Positions 1 through 9,804 are shown, counted from the first letter of the stretch. The stretch: DNA of 50,625 nucleotides from Lachnoclostridium sp. UBA903 (GCA_002294045.1 DBEP01000006.1:157522-208146), one strand, 5' to 3'. Translations and numbers: made by a program. The notes: generated by a model not told the origin, from the letters alone.

Positions 1-46
1 AGTGGAGCGTTCAGAACGGCGCGATGATTTTTCAAACACGCTCTAG
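1..46. repeat. Right end of interspersed inverted-end repeat (copy A, cut by window edge)
   Basis: The sequence shares TTCAGAACGG (11-20) and the terminal TTTCAAACACGCTCTAG with the copy ending at 23571. Only the right-hand part is in the window. It lies downstream of the leftward GH92 gene. It belongs to the family also seen at 19379-19478, 23408-23571 and 50564-50625. The function is unknown; the terminal inverted repeats suggest a small non-autonomous mobile element. Confidence 0.75.
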
Positions 47-102
47 TGTATTTTTATTCTACATAGACCTCAATCCATAACCGTACCAAGATCATGGGGT
101 AC

Positions 103-134
103 TCCGTAATCGTCAGATAATTGGTATTTACGGA
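103..134 (-). other. Inverted repeat downstream of GH92 gene
   Basis: TCCGTAA (103-109) is complementary to TTACGGA (128-134). It sits about 30 bases beyond the GH92 stop codon. On the minus strand no T-tract follows, so it is not a textbook intrinsic terminator, although it may still protect or end the transcript. Confidence 0.35.
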
Positions 135-166
135 TTTTCATTTATCCTGGGTTTTACTTTATATAG

Positions 167-3100
167 CTATCTTTGTCCGCGGAGGGTACCGCTTAAATGT
201 ACATTGTCAATGGTAAATACATACCTGCGTGCTGAATTTATTGGTGCACCGGTTTCATACCGTACATTTTCCGTAATATAAAATGTGTAAGTTTCTCCGG
301 GGGTATAATCGTTTACCGGTATCACTTTAAGACTGTTTTCCCTGCACTCTATGGTAACATCCATCTTGTTTCCTTTAGAATCCAGGACGTATACATTATC
401 TTCCGTAACCGTCCCAGGCTCCAGATTTCCATTAAACTTTACATTCAGCTCTTTATCCGGCATCTGTTTGTTTTGTATTATCCTGGTAGTTCCGTTAAAC
501 GTAGTTTTTACTAAAGTAAAGGTACTGAATTTGTCTGCCCATATGGACATTCCGGTTGGCTTTCCGGTATTGTCATATTGAATATTCCCTTTCTGCAGCC
601 TGGTTTCCCCATCGCTGTGTTCGACGAACACCGCCAAAGAAGCCGTAAATTCCTTAAGCTGACTGTTATCGGCCGGAAGATCACTGCTTTCAATTGGAAG
701 CGTAATCTGTGTTTTTAAAGCATAATTGGTTTCAATACGGATTGGAGAATGCAGCATCTTCGCCCCTCCCATTTGTAACAGGAGTCCTTTCGATTTTTCT
801 ATCTGCCCGCCGTCTTTGATATCGGAAATATTAATATATACATCATTTGCAGTACCTGCCATGGTTTCCTGCGGCAGTACCACACCGGCCTGCCCGGTTA
901 CAAGGGCAAGTGCAATGCCGTTCTTCCCGAATAAAGCTGCCACTGCCCTGGGAATCAATATCTGGGAACTGTCGGCTTTCTCCAGGTCCATCCCGGTTAA
1001 ATCAATAACCGCTTTGGTACTCCCTGTTTCCAGTACATTTTTTATTATCCCGGCAGCCTGGATTTCGTCCAGCTGCACCACATCTTTTGTAGCTCCGTAT
1101 CTGTCTGTTATCCTTGTAACCGGAATCCGTACGGCCGTTGACTGGGAGCTGCCATTACCGGTTATAGCAGAAATTTCCCTTTCCTTTGCAGTTGCGGAAG
1201 AGCCTTTAGAACCTGTAGAACCGCCACCGCCGGAGGACCCGGAGGAAGGTTTTGTATCTACGATTCTGACAGCCAGGCTGCCGTCTTTTCCTGAACTGAA
1301 TTGAAAGGTTAAATAAACCGTACCCTTTTTCTGTTCGTCCAGATAAGAGGTATGTACCGTAACCGCACTGCCGCTTACCGTGTAGTCCTTATTTTCCGTT
1401 AAAATATCCGTCCCGTTTTTAATGCCGGTTAAAACATTCCCGTTTAATGTCATGGTAACCTCCACATCTTTATAATCCGCAGATTTTTTATACTTGTCAA
1501 ATACTGCGGTAACCGGACTGATAACCGAATCTGTTTCTTCTTCCCGCCTGGTATCCGTTACCAGTACTGTTAATGTTTTAGCTGTTCCATCAGAAAATTG
1601 GAAGGATAATCCCGTAATACCTGTTTTCAATTTCTCTAAATATGTGGAATAAATTGTGACCGCACTGCCGGTTACCGTATAATCGGAATCTGAATCTAGA
1701 GTATCCGTCCCATTATTTATACCGGTTAGGGTAATCCCTTCTATAATTATTATTGTTTTGTCCCCATAATCTATGGAATCCCTATATTTATCGAAAACGA
1801 TGCTATCCGGTGTAATTACGGGCTCTCCCGGCGGATTTAAAGCAATCAGTGCGGCTTTCATTTCCTGTAAGAAAGCAATAGCCTGTTCCACTTCTTCTTT
1901 TGTCGCCAGGACGGAATCCAACACTTCCTTTGCATGAGCCATTGCTTCTTTAAAAGCAGTAAATGAGACCGCTTCATATTGGTCTTCCTGATTTAACAGC
2001 TCCGCATTAGAATTATACAGGGACTGTAATTCTGACTTATCGATACTGTCACTTTCCGCCTCCATAAAAGAGAACCAGTCCAGGTTGGCCACGTAAGGAT
2101 TGGAACCGGTTGTCGACGCACGCATAACAAGATATATATCATGCAAACCGGTTACTTTTTCCGACAGTTCTTTCTCGGCGGTTACATAATGTGACCAGTC
2201 CGGATTCGTGGGTGGTATGGAAATCGTATCAAGCAATTTTCCTTCTGGCGAATCCAGATGAATTTCAATATGTGCATCTGCTCCGCACCGGCCGGTATTG
2301 CCTGCATAACGGACGGCAATTTTACCAAGTCCTTCACCGTTTAATAATATCTGTTTGTAGGATATCCAGGCTCCGTCATACGTAGCACCGATATTGGTCA
2401 GACTTTCACCGTCGCTTGTCGTACTGGATTCTGTTTTCAGATTTCCTGCCGACCAGGAAGAATAATTTTCCGCCTGATAAATTCCATATGTGGTGGCTGC
2501 ATTAAATTTCATCCAGTCCAGATTTGCGACAAAAACCTGTCCGGAGCCGCCGCCAACCGCTCCGGTGCCCCTTAGTACAAAATAAACATCCACGATTCCG
2601 GTAAGTTTTTCAGGATTATCCAGTTCTACCGTTTTTGTGGTATACGCATTCCAATTGCTTCCGCTTGTACTCAAAAGCACTGTCTGGAGCAGTTCCCCAT
2701 CGGGGCTCCCCAAATGAATTTCCATGGCTGAGTCCGTAGTGCAGCGGCTGCTGTTATTCACATAGCGGACGGTAAAGGAAGCTATATTGCCGTTACCGAA
2801 GTTTAATTTTTCAAACCCAATCCATGCACTGTCATAGGTTCCTCCCAGATTGCCCAGGGAAACTCCGTTACTGTCCTGGCTCGTTTCTGTTTTTAAATCA
2901 TTTCCGCCCGACCATATGGTATATTGCTCTGCTTCCAGCTGTTTTAACCCGCTTTGGCTGTACACCAGCCTATCCAGGGCCTGGACGATTGCATCATAGG
3001 CCTTCCGGAACTCACTTTCCGCCGCTCCGCCCCTGTCAAGGAGCTCCTGTCCGTCTTCCAAAACCTCCTCTAAAACGGAAAAGCTGCTGGCTGTAACCTC

Positions 3101-6100
3101 GGACGGGCTGACCTGTCTGCCTTCCTCTATGATTTCCGCCAAACGTTCCTCCCAGTTTGGGGTAAAATCAAGTACAAGGGATTTCATGCCGCCGTAATTT
3201 GAACCATTGATTTCAGAAGCTTCTGCCCCTGAAAATGCCGAATCTTCAAAGGTAATTCCCAAATCATCCACATCGGCATCATTTTCTTCTGCTTGTCCGG
3301 ATATGCTTAGTTTAAGCTGTTTCTCTCCCGTTTTCACCGCACTGGCTGATAATCCGGCAGGTAGATTCGTTAAATACAGTTTCCCTTCCGCAATAAAATC
3401 TTCCCCTGTATCGCCGTCAAATGTACCGGTACCTGATAAGCTGACGGTAACAGTCCCTTCCAAGGTGCCATCATTCCGGTCAGATTCATATAATCGGTCT
3501 TTATCCAGGGTAATGGTATCATCCCGGAACATGATTTTAATATTTGATTTATCTTTCCGCTTGCTTGTAATGGCTTTACTGAATAAAGAATCCTCAAGCC
3601 GGACCGATAAATCACCGATACTGTCTTCCGTGTTATGATTGACCGCATTTCCCCCAAAGCTTATCCGCAGGCTCGTATCATCTAGTCTTTCAGCCTTTGC
3701 GGCAAGCCCTTCCGGCACATTGTTTACCATCACTTTCCCTGTGGAGATGAAATCTTCATTCTCTTCTCCCACCAGAACCGCATCCGTATTTTGCAGGGAG
3801 ATTGTAATGGTGTCATCAACGGAACCGTCATTTCCGTCAGATTCAAAGATTGTTGCTGCGGAATAACTGAGCACATCTTTGGTATCGTAGACTTTCGTAT
3901 CCGCAAGGTCGGAGGAGGATAATGCAGTCACCCCATCCGCTGCCCAGTCAGAAGGCGAAGGACCCATCTGGAATTTTAAGGTACCGCCCCGGATAATTTC
4001 CTCATAATCAATCCAGGTCCGGTTGAAACTTTTTCCATTTAAGGCTGCGGACTGGATATAATAATTATCGGAAGATACATTATCCGCTTCAATTACGAAC
4101 TGCTTCCCGTTTCCAACATCAATTGTCACTCTGTCAAAAAAAGGAGTTCCAATCTGGTAGGTTGTATCCCCCGGAGCCATTGGAAATAATCCCATGGCAG
4201 CAGCTACATACATGGACGCCATTGTTCCTGCATCATCATCCATGGTCTCTAAAAATCCCTGGGGAGCCAGTTTGTAGACATAGTCATAAATGGGAGGATT
4301 GTATTCTCCTGTCCCGCTGTAGCGGTTCCAGGTTTTTCCCGTATAAATTTGTCTAACCAGGTACTGGGTATTATAGGGTTCCCCGACAAAATTAAATAAA
4401 TATGGTGTATGTAAATCAATTTCATTGGAATTGGTATGCAACATACGTTTTCCGTTATCCGGCTCCTGCATTCCAAACAGATAATGTAATTCCTGTGCCA
4501 TCTTTTCCTTACTGCCGATTAAATCCAATAACCCGTTTACATCATTGGAATCCCACCAGGTATACTGCCACAGGGTTCCCTGATATAAACCGTTATTGCC
4601 GTAGGCTTCCGGATCGGCACTTATAAAATTACCGCCTGCATCTTTCGGCCATAATAATCCCATGGTTATATCTATTCCGTTAACGGAGGCCGTAACGGCA
4701 TCCTCTTTATATAAGTTTTTATAAAAGAAGGAACGTCTGAGGTATTTATTATAATCTTCCGTATTGCCCAGATTTTTTGCCAATAAGGATATGGCCCAGT
4801 CATCATAGGCAGCTTCAACGGTTTTATCTACCCTTCCCTGGATATATCCCAGCCTTTCAGCCGTACTGTCTACCGTAGCGTCTGCTATGTCTTTTGCAGT
4901 CTCATAAGCACTTTCCAAATTGTCAATATCATCAAACCCCTTTGCCACTCCGTCAGCTAAAAGTGCAACTGCATGCTCGGTCCGGACCGTCGGTACCGTC
5001 TGGGTATCCAAACCCCAGGTACCGATTCCATATTCCATGGTATTGGCTATGGAGCGGATATAATCTTTATACACTTCCGGAAGAACCAGCCCGATAATGG
5101 GATATTTCCGGAAATCATCCCATAAGGTCCAGGAATCATAATGGGTATAATCATCTGCTTCGTAAATTTTTAAATCGGTTGCCCGGAAAGTATTATCCGT
5201 ACTTGTGGCATTTACCGGGGTTGTAAACATATGATACAAATGGGTATAGAATAATTTTTTCAATCTTCCGTCCGGATCACTGGCAGGAGAATTCTCTACT
5301 TTTACTTTCCCAAGTACATCATTCCAGGCCGCCCTGGCTTCACCACAAACCGAATCAAAATCCCAGTCTGCCATATCTTTATACATATCCTTTTTCGCCT
5401 GCGCACTGCTCACCGGGGAAACACCGACCTTTACTTCCAGCGGTGCTGATGCCTGGACGTCAAAGGATAAAACAGCCCCAATATCGTTCCCCTCCCGGCT
5501 TTGTTCCTCTGTCAATGCGGAATTAAACCAGGTTTTCACTTCATCAGCCGGCTGGCTTGTTTCCATATAAAAATACATGGTATATTTACCGTGCCCTGAG
5601 ACGTTTCTTCCGCTGAATCTGCCTGAAATGGCAGTAGTACCGCCCCGCTGCTCCACCTCCATCACCGCATTCCGGATATCGGTTCCGTGATAAGTATAAT
5701 TGAGGTCTACCACTAGAGATACTTTTCCATCCTGGGGAAAGGTATATTTATGATAGCCTGTCCTGGTATTGGCAGTTAATTCCGCTTTAATTTTTCCAAT
5801 CCCGGTATCCTCTTTATAATTTGTCCCCGTCCCTGTTTTCGGAGTAAGTTCCACCGAATAGTACCCGGGTGAGGCAGACTCGTTATCATGGCTGTAGCTT
5901 TGTGCCCTGGAGGCTGCCGTTGGTCTGCTGTCGTACCGGACATAGGTCGGCGTTATTAAAATATCCCCGCCTGCTCCCTGTCCGCCGACTCCTTCAATTC
6001 TGGTATGGGAAAATCCTTCTATCTGGGTTTTGCTGTAATCATATCCGGCATGATCATCCGTATTATGAGGATAAGTATCCGGACTTAGTTTTACAAGTCC

Positions 6101-6331
6101 ATTGGGAGTTACCGCCCCCGGAAACAGCTGTCCGAAATCAACGTCCGTTCCGACAAAGGGATCCACATAGTCTGCATAATCTTCTTCACCGGAAGAATAT
6201 CCTGCTGCATATACTTTAGACGCTTCGTCTAACCTGAATCCGCCCAAGTTTACATTGGTTAACAATATGGCTGCGGCCACCACTCCGGCACAAGCATTTT
6301 TCAAACACGCTCTGGCCTTCTTATTTTTCAT
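167..6331 (-). CDS. Secreted multidomain GH92 alpha-mannosidase
   Basis: The 2054-residue protein is predicted to release mannose from alpha-mannans or glycoprotein N-glycans outside the cell. A basic n-region and hydrophobic stretch (about 1-43) form a signal peptide. Residues about 50-805 carry GH92 hallmarks: YVDPFVGTD (55-63), a GFSHTRIEG motif (106-114), NSNEIDLHTPYLFNF with the likely catalytic acid Glu637, and DDDAG (698-702) matching the family's catalytic-base Asp region. Then come two related repeats (about 815-1055), a short helical FIVAR-like segment, two CBM6-like modules (about 1130-1270 and 1280-1410), another FIVAR-like helix pair, two X2-type Ig domains (about 1495-1690), a Gly/Ser linker and a C-terminal beta domain. 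No LPXTG or SLH anchor is seen. AAAGGAGG lies 4 bases before the ATG. The family call is firm; linkage specificity is inferred. The signal-peptide codons contain a genomic repeat (see 6285-6315). Confidence 0.93.
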   Translation of the reverse strand: MKNKKARACLKNACAGVVAAAILLTNVNLGGFRLDEASKVYAAGYSSGEEDYADYVDPFVGTDVDFGQLFPGAVTPNGLVKLSPDTYPHNTDDHAGYDYSKTQIEGFSHTRIEGVGGQGAGGDILITPTYVRYDSRPTAASRAQSYSHDNESASPGYYSVELTPKTGTGTNYKEDTGIGKIKAELTANTRTGYHKYTFPQDGKVSLVVDLNYTYHGTDIRNAVMEVEQRGGTTAISGRFSGRNVSGHGKYTMYFYMETSQPADEVKTWFNSALTEEQSREGNDIGAVLSFDVQASAPLEVKVGVSPVSSAQAKKDMYKDMADWDFDSVCGEARAAWNDVLGKVKVENSPASDPDGRLKKLFYTHLYHMFTTPVNATSTDNTFRATDLKIYEADDYTHYDSWTLWDDFRKYPIIGLVLPEVYKDYIRSIANTMEYGIGTWGLDTQTVPTVRTEHAVALLADGVAKGFDDIDNLESAYETAKDIADATVDSTAERLGYIQGRVDKTVEAAYDDWAISLLAKNLGNTEDYNKYLRRSFFYKNLYKEDAVTASVNGIDITMGLLWPKDAGGNFISADPEAYGNNGLYQGTLWQYTWWDSNDVNGLLDLIGSKEKMAQELHYLFGMQEPDNGKRMLHTNSNEIDLHTPYLFNFVGEPYNTQYLVRQIYTGKTWNRYSGTGEYNPPIYDYVYKLAPQGFLETMDDDAGTMASMYVAAAMGLFPMAPGDTTYQIGTPFFDRVTIDVGNGKQFVIEADNVSSDNYYIQSAALNGKSFNRTWIDYEEIIRGGTLKFQMGPSPSDWAADGVTALSSSDLADTKVYDTKDVLSYSAATIFESDGNDGSVDDTITISLQNTDAVLVGEENEDFISTGKVMVNNVPEGLAAKAERLDDTSLRISFGGNAVNHNTEDSIGDLSVRLEDSLFSKAITSKRKDKSNIKIMFRDDTITLDKDRLYESDRNDGTLEGTVTVSLSGTGTFDGDTGEDFIAEGKLYLTNLPAGLSASAVKTGEKQLKLSISGQAEENDADVDDLGITFEDSAFSGAEASEINGSNYGGMKSLVLDFTPNWEERLAEIIEEGRQVSPSEVTASSFSVLEEVLEDGQELLDRGGAAESEFRKAYDAIVQALDRLVYSQSGLKQLEAEQYTIWSGGNDLKTETSQDSNGVSLGNLGGTYDSAWIGFEKLNFGNGNIASFTVRYVNNSSRCTTDSAMEIHLGSPDGELLQTVLLSTSGSNWNAYTTKTVELDNPEKLTGIVDVYFVLRGTGAVGGGSGQVFVANLDWMKFNAATTYGIYQAENYSSWSAGNLKTESSTTSDGESLTNIGATYDGAWISYKQILLNGEGLGKIAVRYAGNTGRCGADAHIEIHLDSPEGKLLDTISIPPTNPDWSHYVTAEKELSEKVTGLHDIYLVMRASTTGSNPYVANLDWFSFMEAESDSIDKSELQSLYNSNAELLNQEDQYEAVSFTAFKEAMAHAKEVLDSVLATKEEVEQAIAFLQEMKAALIALNPPGEPVITPDSIVFDKYRDSIDYGDKTIIIIEGITLTGINNGTDTLDSDSDYTVTGSAVTIYSTYLEKLKTGITGLSFQFSDGTAKTLTVLVTDTRREEETDSVISPVTAVFDKYKKSADYKDVEVTMTLNGNVLTGIKNGTDILTENKDYTVSGSAVTVHTSYLDEQKKGTVYLTFQFSSGKDGSLAVRIVDTKPSSGSSGGGGSTGSKGSSATAKEREISAITGNGSSQSTAVRIPVTRITDRYGATKDVVQLDEIQAAGIIKNVLETGSTKAVIDLTGMDLEKADSSQILIPRAVAALFGKNGIALALVTGQAGVVLPQETMAGTANDVYINISDIKDGGQIEKSKGLLLQMGGAKMLHSPIRIETNYALKTQITLPIESSDLPADNSQLKEFTASLAVFVEHSDGETRLQKGNIQYDNTGKPTGMSIWADKFSTFTLVKTTFNGTTRIIQNKQMPDKELNVKFNGNLEPGTVTEDNVYVLDSKGNKMDVTIECRENSLKVIPVNDYTPGETYTFYITENVRYETGAPINSARRYVFTIDNVHLSGTLRGQR
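6285..6315 (-). repeat. Repeat left-end sequence inside GH92 signal-peptide codons
   Basis: Read on the minus strand, 31 bases match the left end of the repeat at 23408-23438 at 28 of 31 positions; the first 23 or so also match the copy at 50564. The core is GAGCGTGTTTGAAAAATG. In frame it encodes ARACLKNACAG, spanning the n-region and the start of the hydrophobic core of the signal peptide. The match is far beyond chance for this window size, so common ancestry with the repeat family is likely. Confidence 0.75.
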
Positions 6332-6617
6332 AATGCCTCCTTTTTTTCATAATACCAATTTTGTTGTGTCTTTACATTTCTTAAAATGGAATGCATTTCA
6401 AGTTTAGAAAAATTCTTCCTGTTGTGCTATCACAAATCTGTAATTTTTTTGTTGCAAGAAAGTAAAGTTGATGTAAATCAAAGAGAGAAACAGAATATTC
6501 CTAAATTCATATTAACTGAAACCAGCAAAGACTTCCAATTACCAGCAATGTTACAATTAAGACGTAAGGCTTGACTATAATAATTTATGTACAGGAATTA
6601 TATATGATGCATAATAT

Positions 6618-6684
6618 CACGCGTGTTAAACTCGGGCTTTCTGCGACCGGAGCCGAGCGAAGTCACAGAAATACCTTACGGTAT
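6618..6684 (+). ncRNA. Structured intergenic element, possible small RNA
   Basis: Within 67 bases there are a CACGCGTG palindrome (6618-6625), a long stem TTTCTGCGAC (6638-6647) with GTCACAGAAA (6662-6671) with one mismatch, alternative CTCGG/CCGAG arms, and a tight ATACC-TTAC-GGTAT hairpin (6671-6684). A plus-strand terminator follows about 60 bases later with no gene between. TTGACT at 6571 could be part of a promoter, but its spacing to a -10 box is poor. This is a candidate only; it could instead be a dispersed palindromic repeat. Confidence 0.3.
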
Positions 6685-6746
6685 TCATTGGCTGAACTGT
6701 AATTAAAAATTCGCTAAACTGCTATAAAATATATAATTATTATTAA

Positions 6747-6784
6747 AGGGCAGAAACTTTTTACGGTTTCTACCCTCTTTTTTA
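6747..6784 (+). terminator. Intrinsic terminator (plus strand, orphan)
   Basis: Stem AGGGCAGAAAC (6747-6757) pairs with GTTTCTACCCT (6766-6776) with one mismatch, followed by a CTTTTTTTT tract. No plus-strand protein gene precedes it. It could weakly serve the leftward gene ending at 7075 as well, but the minus-strand T-tract is poor. Confidence 0.6.
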
Positions 6785-7074
6785 ATACAGCCTGAATATT
6801 GGCTTCATCTTATATTTATGCAAGTTTTAAGCAAGACGTGTACAAAGGCGTGTATGACCGTTTGCACCCTCTCATTCCATAATTTAGCACTTAAAATCTA
6901 TTTGAATAGAGATTAATATTAAGATTCATAATGTTTTCGTAATCTGGCCTCCATTTGATATTAAACTCTAATTTTTCTTCCCTGAATATTTAGGAATAGG
7001 CTCTAAACGGAGATATTAACAATGAGGTTATGGATGAGCCGAAGATGTAAAGCTCCCGATAATAATTACTTTTA

Positions 7075-9231
7075 TCATTGCAGCCAGAGCATAAAAAATG
7101 GAAGTATTTCATATCTGTCCGCGTCCTTGTGGTATGCCTCGACGGTTACCTGTTTACCGTCATACCAGTACTCTGTGACATAGTCCGCGTGTAAAATCGT
7201 GTCCTTGTTATACGGATTGCCGTTTTCATCGTAAAACAGATCTGCGTTTTTAATTAAATCACTTTCTTCATAGTTCCCAGCTGCTTGAGTTATAAATTTA
7301 TAAGAGACGATTCCCTCCACTTCGCCGTTCTGATATTCATAGATATCACAGCCGACCGCGTTTCCCATGAAACCACCGGCATGATTGAAATTGCCAATAA
7401 AAATTTTTGAAGTTTCGGTATCTTTAAAAAAGGTCACGATATCCCCGCCCGCAGTGCCGCCGCATTCATATCCGGTCGCCAGTTCGTTCAGCAACCCATT
7501 TTTTACGGAATAAAACCCACCGTAGGATAATATGCCGGGACCTTGGCGAATTAGGGACTCAGCGTAAAAATACAACACCGGATTTCCGCTTCCGTCTATG
7601 TCGTATAGCTTAAATTCTTTGTAACAATCATTCATATCGTCCGAGATTGATACCATCATGGTTTTATCATCGGAACTGGGTACGTTTATACTGCCGGATT
7701 TTTGATACTGGTTAAATGGCTTTATCCTAGGCGTAATCTCATTTTGCAGAAGCAAGCCGGATAAGTCTGTATCCTGGTCTTGGCCGGTTTCTATAATATA
7801 GTCCTTGAATTCAGAACCGTAAACCGTTGCCACATAGCAATTTTTCGAGTTATACACGCTGTTATACTCGCCGGTAGGGATATAGTCGTAAACCGGCGCG
7901 ACCACTTCCGAGGCGTTTTCATCCAAAAGCCCATATTTGCCGCCTGTTTCAACTATATAGCAGCTGCCGATTTCATCGATGCTATCATACTGCTTATCGT
8001 TAATAATTTTTCCGTTCGTGTCAGCCAGCACGTACCCACCGCCTTGTTCCAGCGCAAGCGTTCCGTTGTCAAATATCTTCACATAATCACAGTTTAAAGG
8101 AACTACGGCATTGCCATTTTTATCTATAACACCGTATTTATTACCGTTTCCAACCACGGCGCGCCCTTTCGTGAAAAATGACGCCCAATCATAAACCGGC
8201 GGAACGGCTTCAGAGAAATCGGATATATCCAGAAATCCGGTTTTATCATTTAAACGAACCTCTATCATTCCGTCGCCGTGTTCACCACCGTAATATGCTA
8301 TGCTGTCGTATTTAGCCGACACCTTTATATTACCTTTTAAATCTACGATTTCAGGCTGAGCGCCGAGATACACAATGGCAGAGTCCTTTCCCGGCAGCAT
8401 GGTTATATTGTTATACACCGGTTTAAAAATCAGATTGCCATTTTTATCGAAACAGCCGTATTTGCCGCCCGACTCAGTAATGATAAACCCGCTGTCAATG
8501 CTTATGTCGTCATAATCCACCGGAACGATTTCCGTGCCTTTTTTATTTATGACGCCAAGCTTTAAGCCTTCACGGACTTTCGCTAATCCGTCCTGAAAAT
8601 AGCTGGCGGCGTCGTATACTGGTTTGATCGCCACTTTGCCCGCTTCATCTATATAACCGTATTTTCCGCCGTCGGAAAAATACGCTAACCCCTCCTTAAA
8701 AGAACTCACGCTGTCACAGTCCAGGAGAAACGCCACGTTTCCGTCTTTGCCGATAAATCCGTACTTATCACCTGCTGCAAAATAAGCCAAGCCTTCAGAA
8801 AAAGAACCCGCTTTATCATATGCGAGCGGGATAACCGTATTGCCCGTATTATCGATAAACCCATATTTTCCGCCGAGGCGGACACAAGCCAGACCTTCGC
8901 TGAACGGATACGCGTAATCGTATATGTATGGCGTTATTTCATTTCCGGTATCATCCATGAAGCCATATTTCTTGCCGTCGTAAACGCAAAATTTACCCTC
9001 GGAATTTACGGCGTATTCTATTCGGCCGGTTGAGGCCGGCGTTAAAATTTTAGGGTATTGGGATTTTAAGGGCTCTTCCGACGACAGCGTTTGGGTCATA
9101 ACGGACGGCTGTTGCGTTTCATACAGAGCCTGACTTGCACCGCCTGATGAATCAGTTATGGTTTTATTTATCTCATTGCTGCAGCCGGTTATCATAATCG
9201 GTATAAGAATCAAAAACAAAAGCTTGCGCAC
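7075..9231 (-). CDS. WG/YG-repeat lipoprotein
   Basis: The 718-residue predicted lipoprotein starts at GTG: MRKLLFLILIPIMITGC ends in a lipobox with Cys17 as the likely lipidated residue. After a low-complexity Ser/Thr/Gln linker (about 18-65), about eleven tandem repeats of roughly 32-42 residues run from about 70 to 470, each built like KYGFIDNTGN...P.YD...F.EGLA. These are WG-repeat (beta-hairpin) units in which the usual Trp is mostly Tyr. A distinct C-terminal region (about 510-718) has Asp-rich strands (LYDIDGSGNPVLYFYAES) and no name that I recognise. WG repeats are associated with binding and surface roles; the actual ligand is unknown. The ribosome site is weak. No operon partner is evident: neighbours on both sides are separated by terminators or gaps. 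Confidence 0.85.
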   Translation of the reverse strand: MRKLLFLILIPIMITGCSNEINKTITDSSGGASQALYETQQPSVMTQTLSSEEPLKSQYPKILTPASTGRIEYAVNSEGKFCVYDGKKYGFMDDTGNEITPYIYDYAYPFSEGLACVRLGGKYGFIDNTGNTVIPLAYDKAGSFSEGLAYFAAGDKYGFIGKDGNVAFLLDCDSVSSFKEGLAYFSDGGKYGYIDEAGKVAIKPVYDAASYFQDGLAKVREGLKLGVINKKGTEIVPVDYDDISIDSGFIITESGGKYGCFDKNGNLIFKPVYNNITMLPGKDSAIVYLGAQPEIVDLKGNIKVSAKYDSIAYYGGEHGDGMIEVRLNDKTGFLDISDFSEAVPPVYDWASFFTKGRAVVGNGNKYGVIDKNGNAVVPLNCDYVKIFDNGTLALEQGGGYVLADTNGKIINDKQYDSIDEIGSCYIVETGGKYGLLDENASEVVAPVYDYIPTGEYNSVYNSKNCYVATVYGSEFKDYIIETGQDQDTDLSGLLLQNEITPRIKPFNQYQKSGSINVPSSDDKTMMVSISDDMNDCYKEFKLYDIDGSGNPVLYFYAESLIRQGPGILSYGGFYSVKNGLLNELATGYECGGTAGGDIVTFFKDTETSKIFIGNFNHAGGFMGNAVGCDIYEYQNGEVEGIVSYKFITQAAGNYEESDLIKNADLFYDENGNPYNKDTILHADYVTEYWYDGKQVTVEAYHKDADRYEILPFFMLWLQ

Positions 9232-9647
9232 GGATTTTCACCAACTTTCTTGTAACTGCTTTTAGTGCAGGCAAAGTCTTCTTGCCAATGAAGTTTAAAT
9301 AGAATACTCCAGGCATGCTTCTTCGCACTGAAAAATTTTTTCTGGAATTGTAACAGGCTTATTTACTCTTTCTTTGATATATCACTCTTGTGGCACTTGT
9401 CAAATTGTTTTACAACAAAAAATGATTATCCTCACCGTCCAAAGTCTAGGATAATCATTTCTTAGCATTGGCAATCATAAGATTTAACCTTATTTTTCCT
9501 ATTGCCTATATTATAGCAGTAACCATCGCTTTTGTAAAGTGATGATTATTACTAGATAGCGTCTATTTACTGCAAGGATTTTGAAAACAGAAAACTCCCT
9601 TATCACTTAGGTTAATGTTATATCTTCCTATTGCATAAAGCTACCAC
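9232..9647. other. Intergenic region upstream of the lipoprotein gene
   Basis: The region contains the terminator at 9417-9459 for the leftward ABC operon and presumably the promoter of the lipoprotein gene, which I could not resolve. I see no further gene or repeat. Confidence 0.5.
9417..9459 (-). terminator. Intrinsic terminator of ABC transporter operon
   Basis: A perfect 12-bp stem AATGATTATCCT (9421-9432) with AGGATAATCATT (9448-9459) is followed on the minus strand by TTTTTT (9422-9417). It lies downstream of the two ABC genes and the small ORF. Confidence 0.85.
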
Positions 9648-9782
9648 TCAACAAGAACTCTGTAAAGTGTGCTTCGCATCGCCTTCGGCGACAAGCTCAC
9701 GGATTTTCATTTGTAGCTCAGCAATGGTATCCAGTGCTTCTTCATATTTCTGGCACAGCTGTCCGCAGGTAAGGTTATTCAT
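9648..9782 (-). CDS. Small 44-residue protein coupled to ABC operon
   Basis: This short frame begins MNNLTCGQLCQKYEEALDTI and continues as a Glu/Lys/Leu-rich amphipathic helix to a C-terminal Cys. TAAGGAGG at the stop codon of the preceding ABC gene could serve as its ribosome site, but the ATG is 17 bases away; a CTG two codons upstream would be closer. It has plausible coiled-coil character and two Cys in a CGQLC pattern. I do not recognise the family. It could be a real small protein of the transporter operon or the remnant of a larger mobile-element gene. Confidence 0.45.
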   Translation of the reverse strand: MNNLTCGQLCQKYEEALDTIAELQMKIRELVAEGDAKHTLQSSC

Positions 9783-9804
9783 GAACAGAAATGTTACAGC
9801 CTCC

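Larger units (their letters stand above)
6332..7074. other. Gene-poor gap with hairpins and an orphan terminator
   Basis: No convincing protein gene is seen: the one 62-codon plus-strand frame (6386-6574) lacks a ribosome site and homology that I recognise. The gap holds TTGTG/CACAA arms (6421-6434), a structured stretch (6618-6684) and a terminator-like hairpin (6747-6784). The part from about 6790 to 7070 shows nothing I can interpret. Confidence 0.5.

Noticed and set aside
726..1304. 192-codon plus-strand open frame opposite the GH92 gene
   Set aside because: It lies wholly inside a well-supported gene on the other strand and its translation looks like an antisense low-complexity product (Pro/Glu runs).
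6386..6574. 62-codon plus-strand frame
   Set aside because: No ribosome site, no recognisable homology; sits in promoter-like AT-rich sequence.
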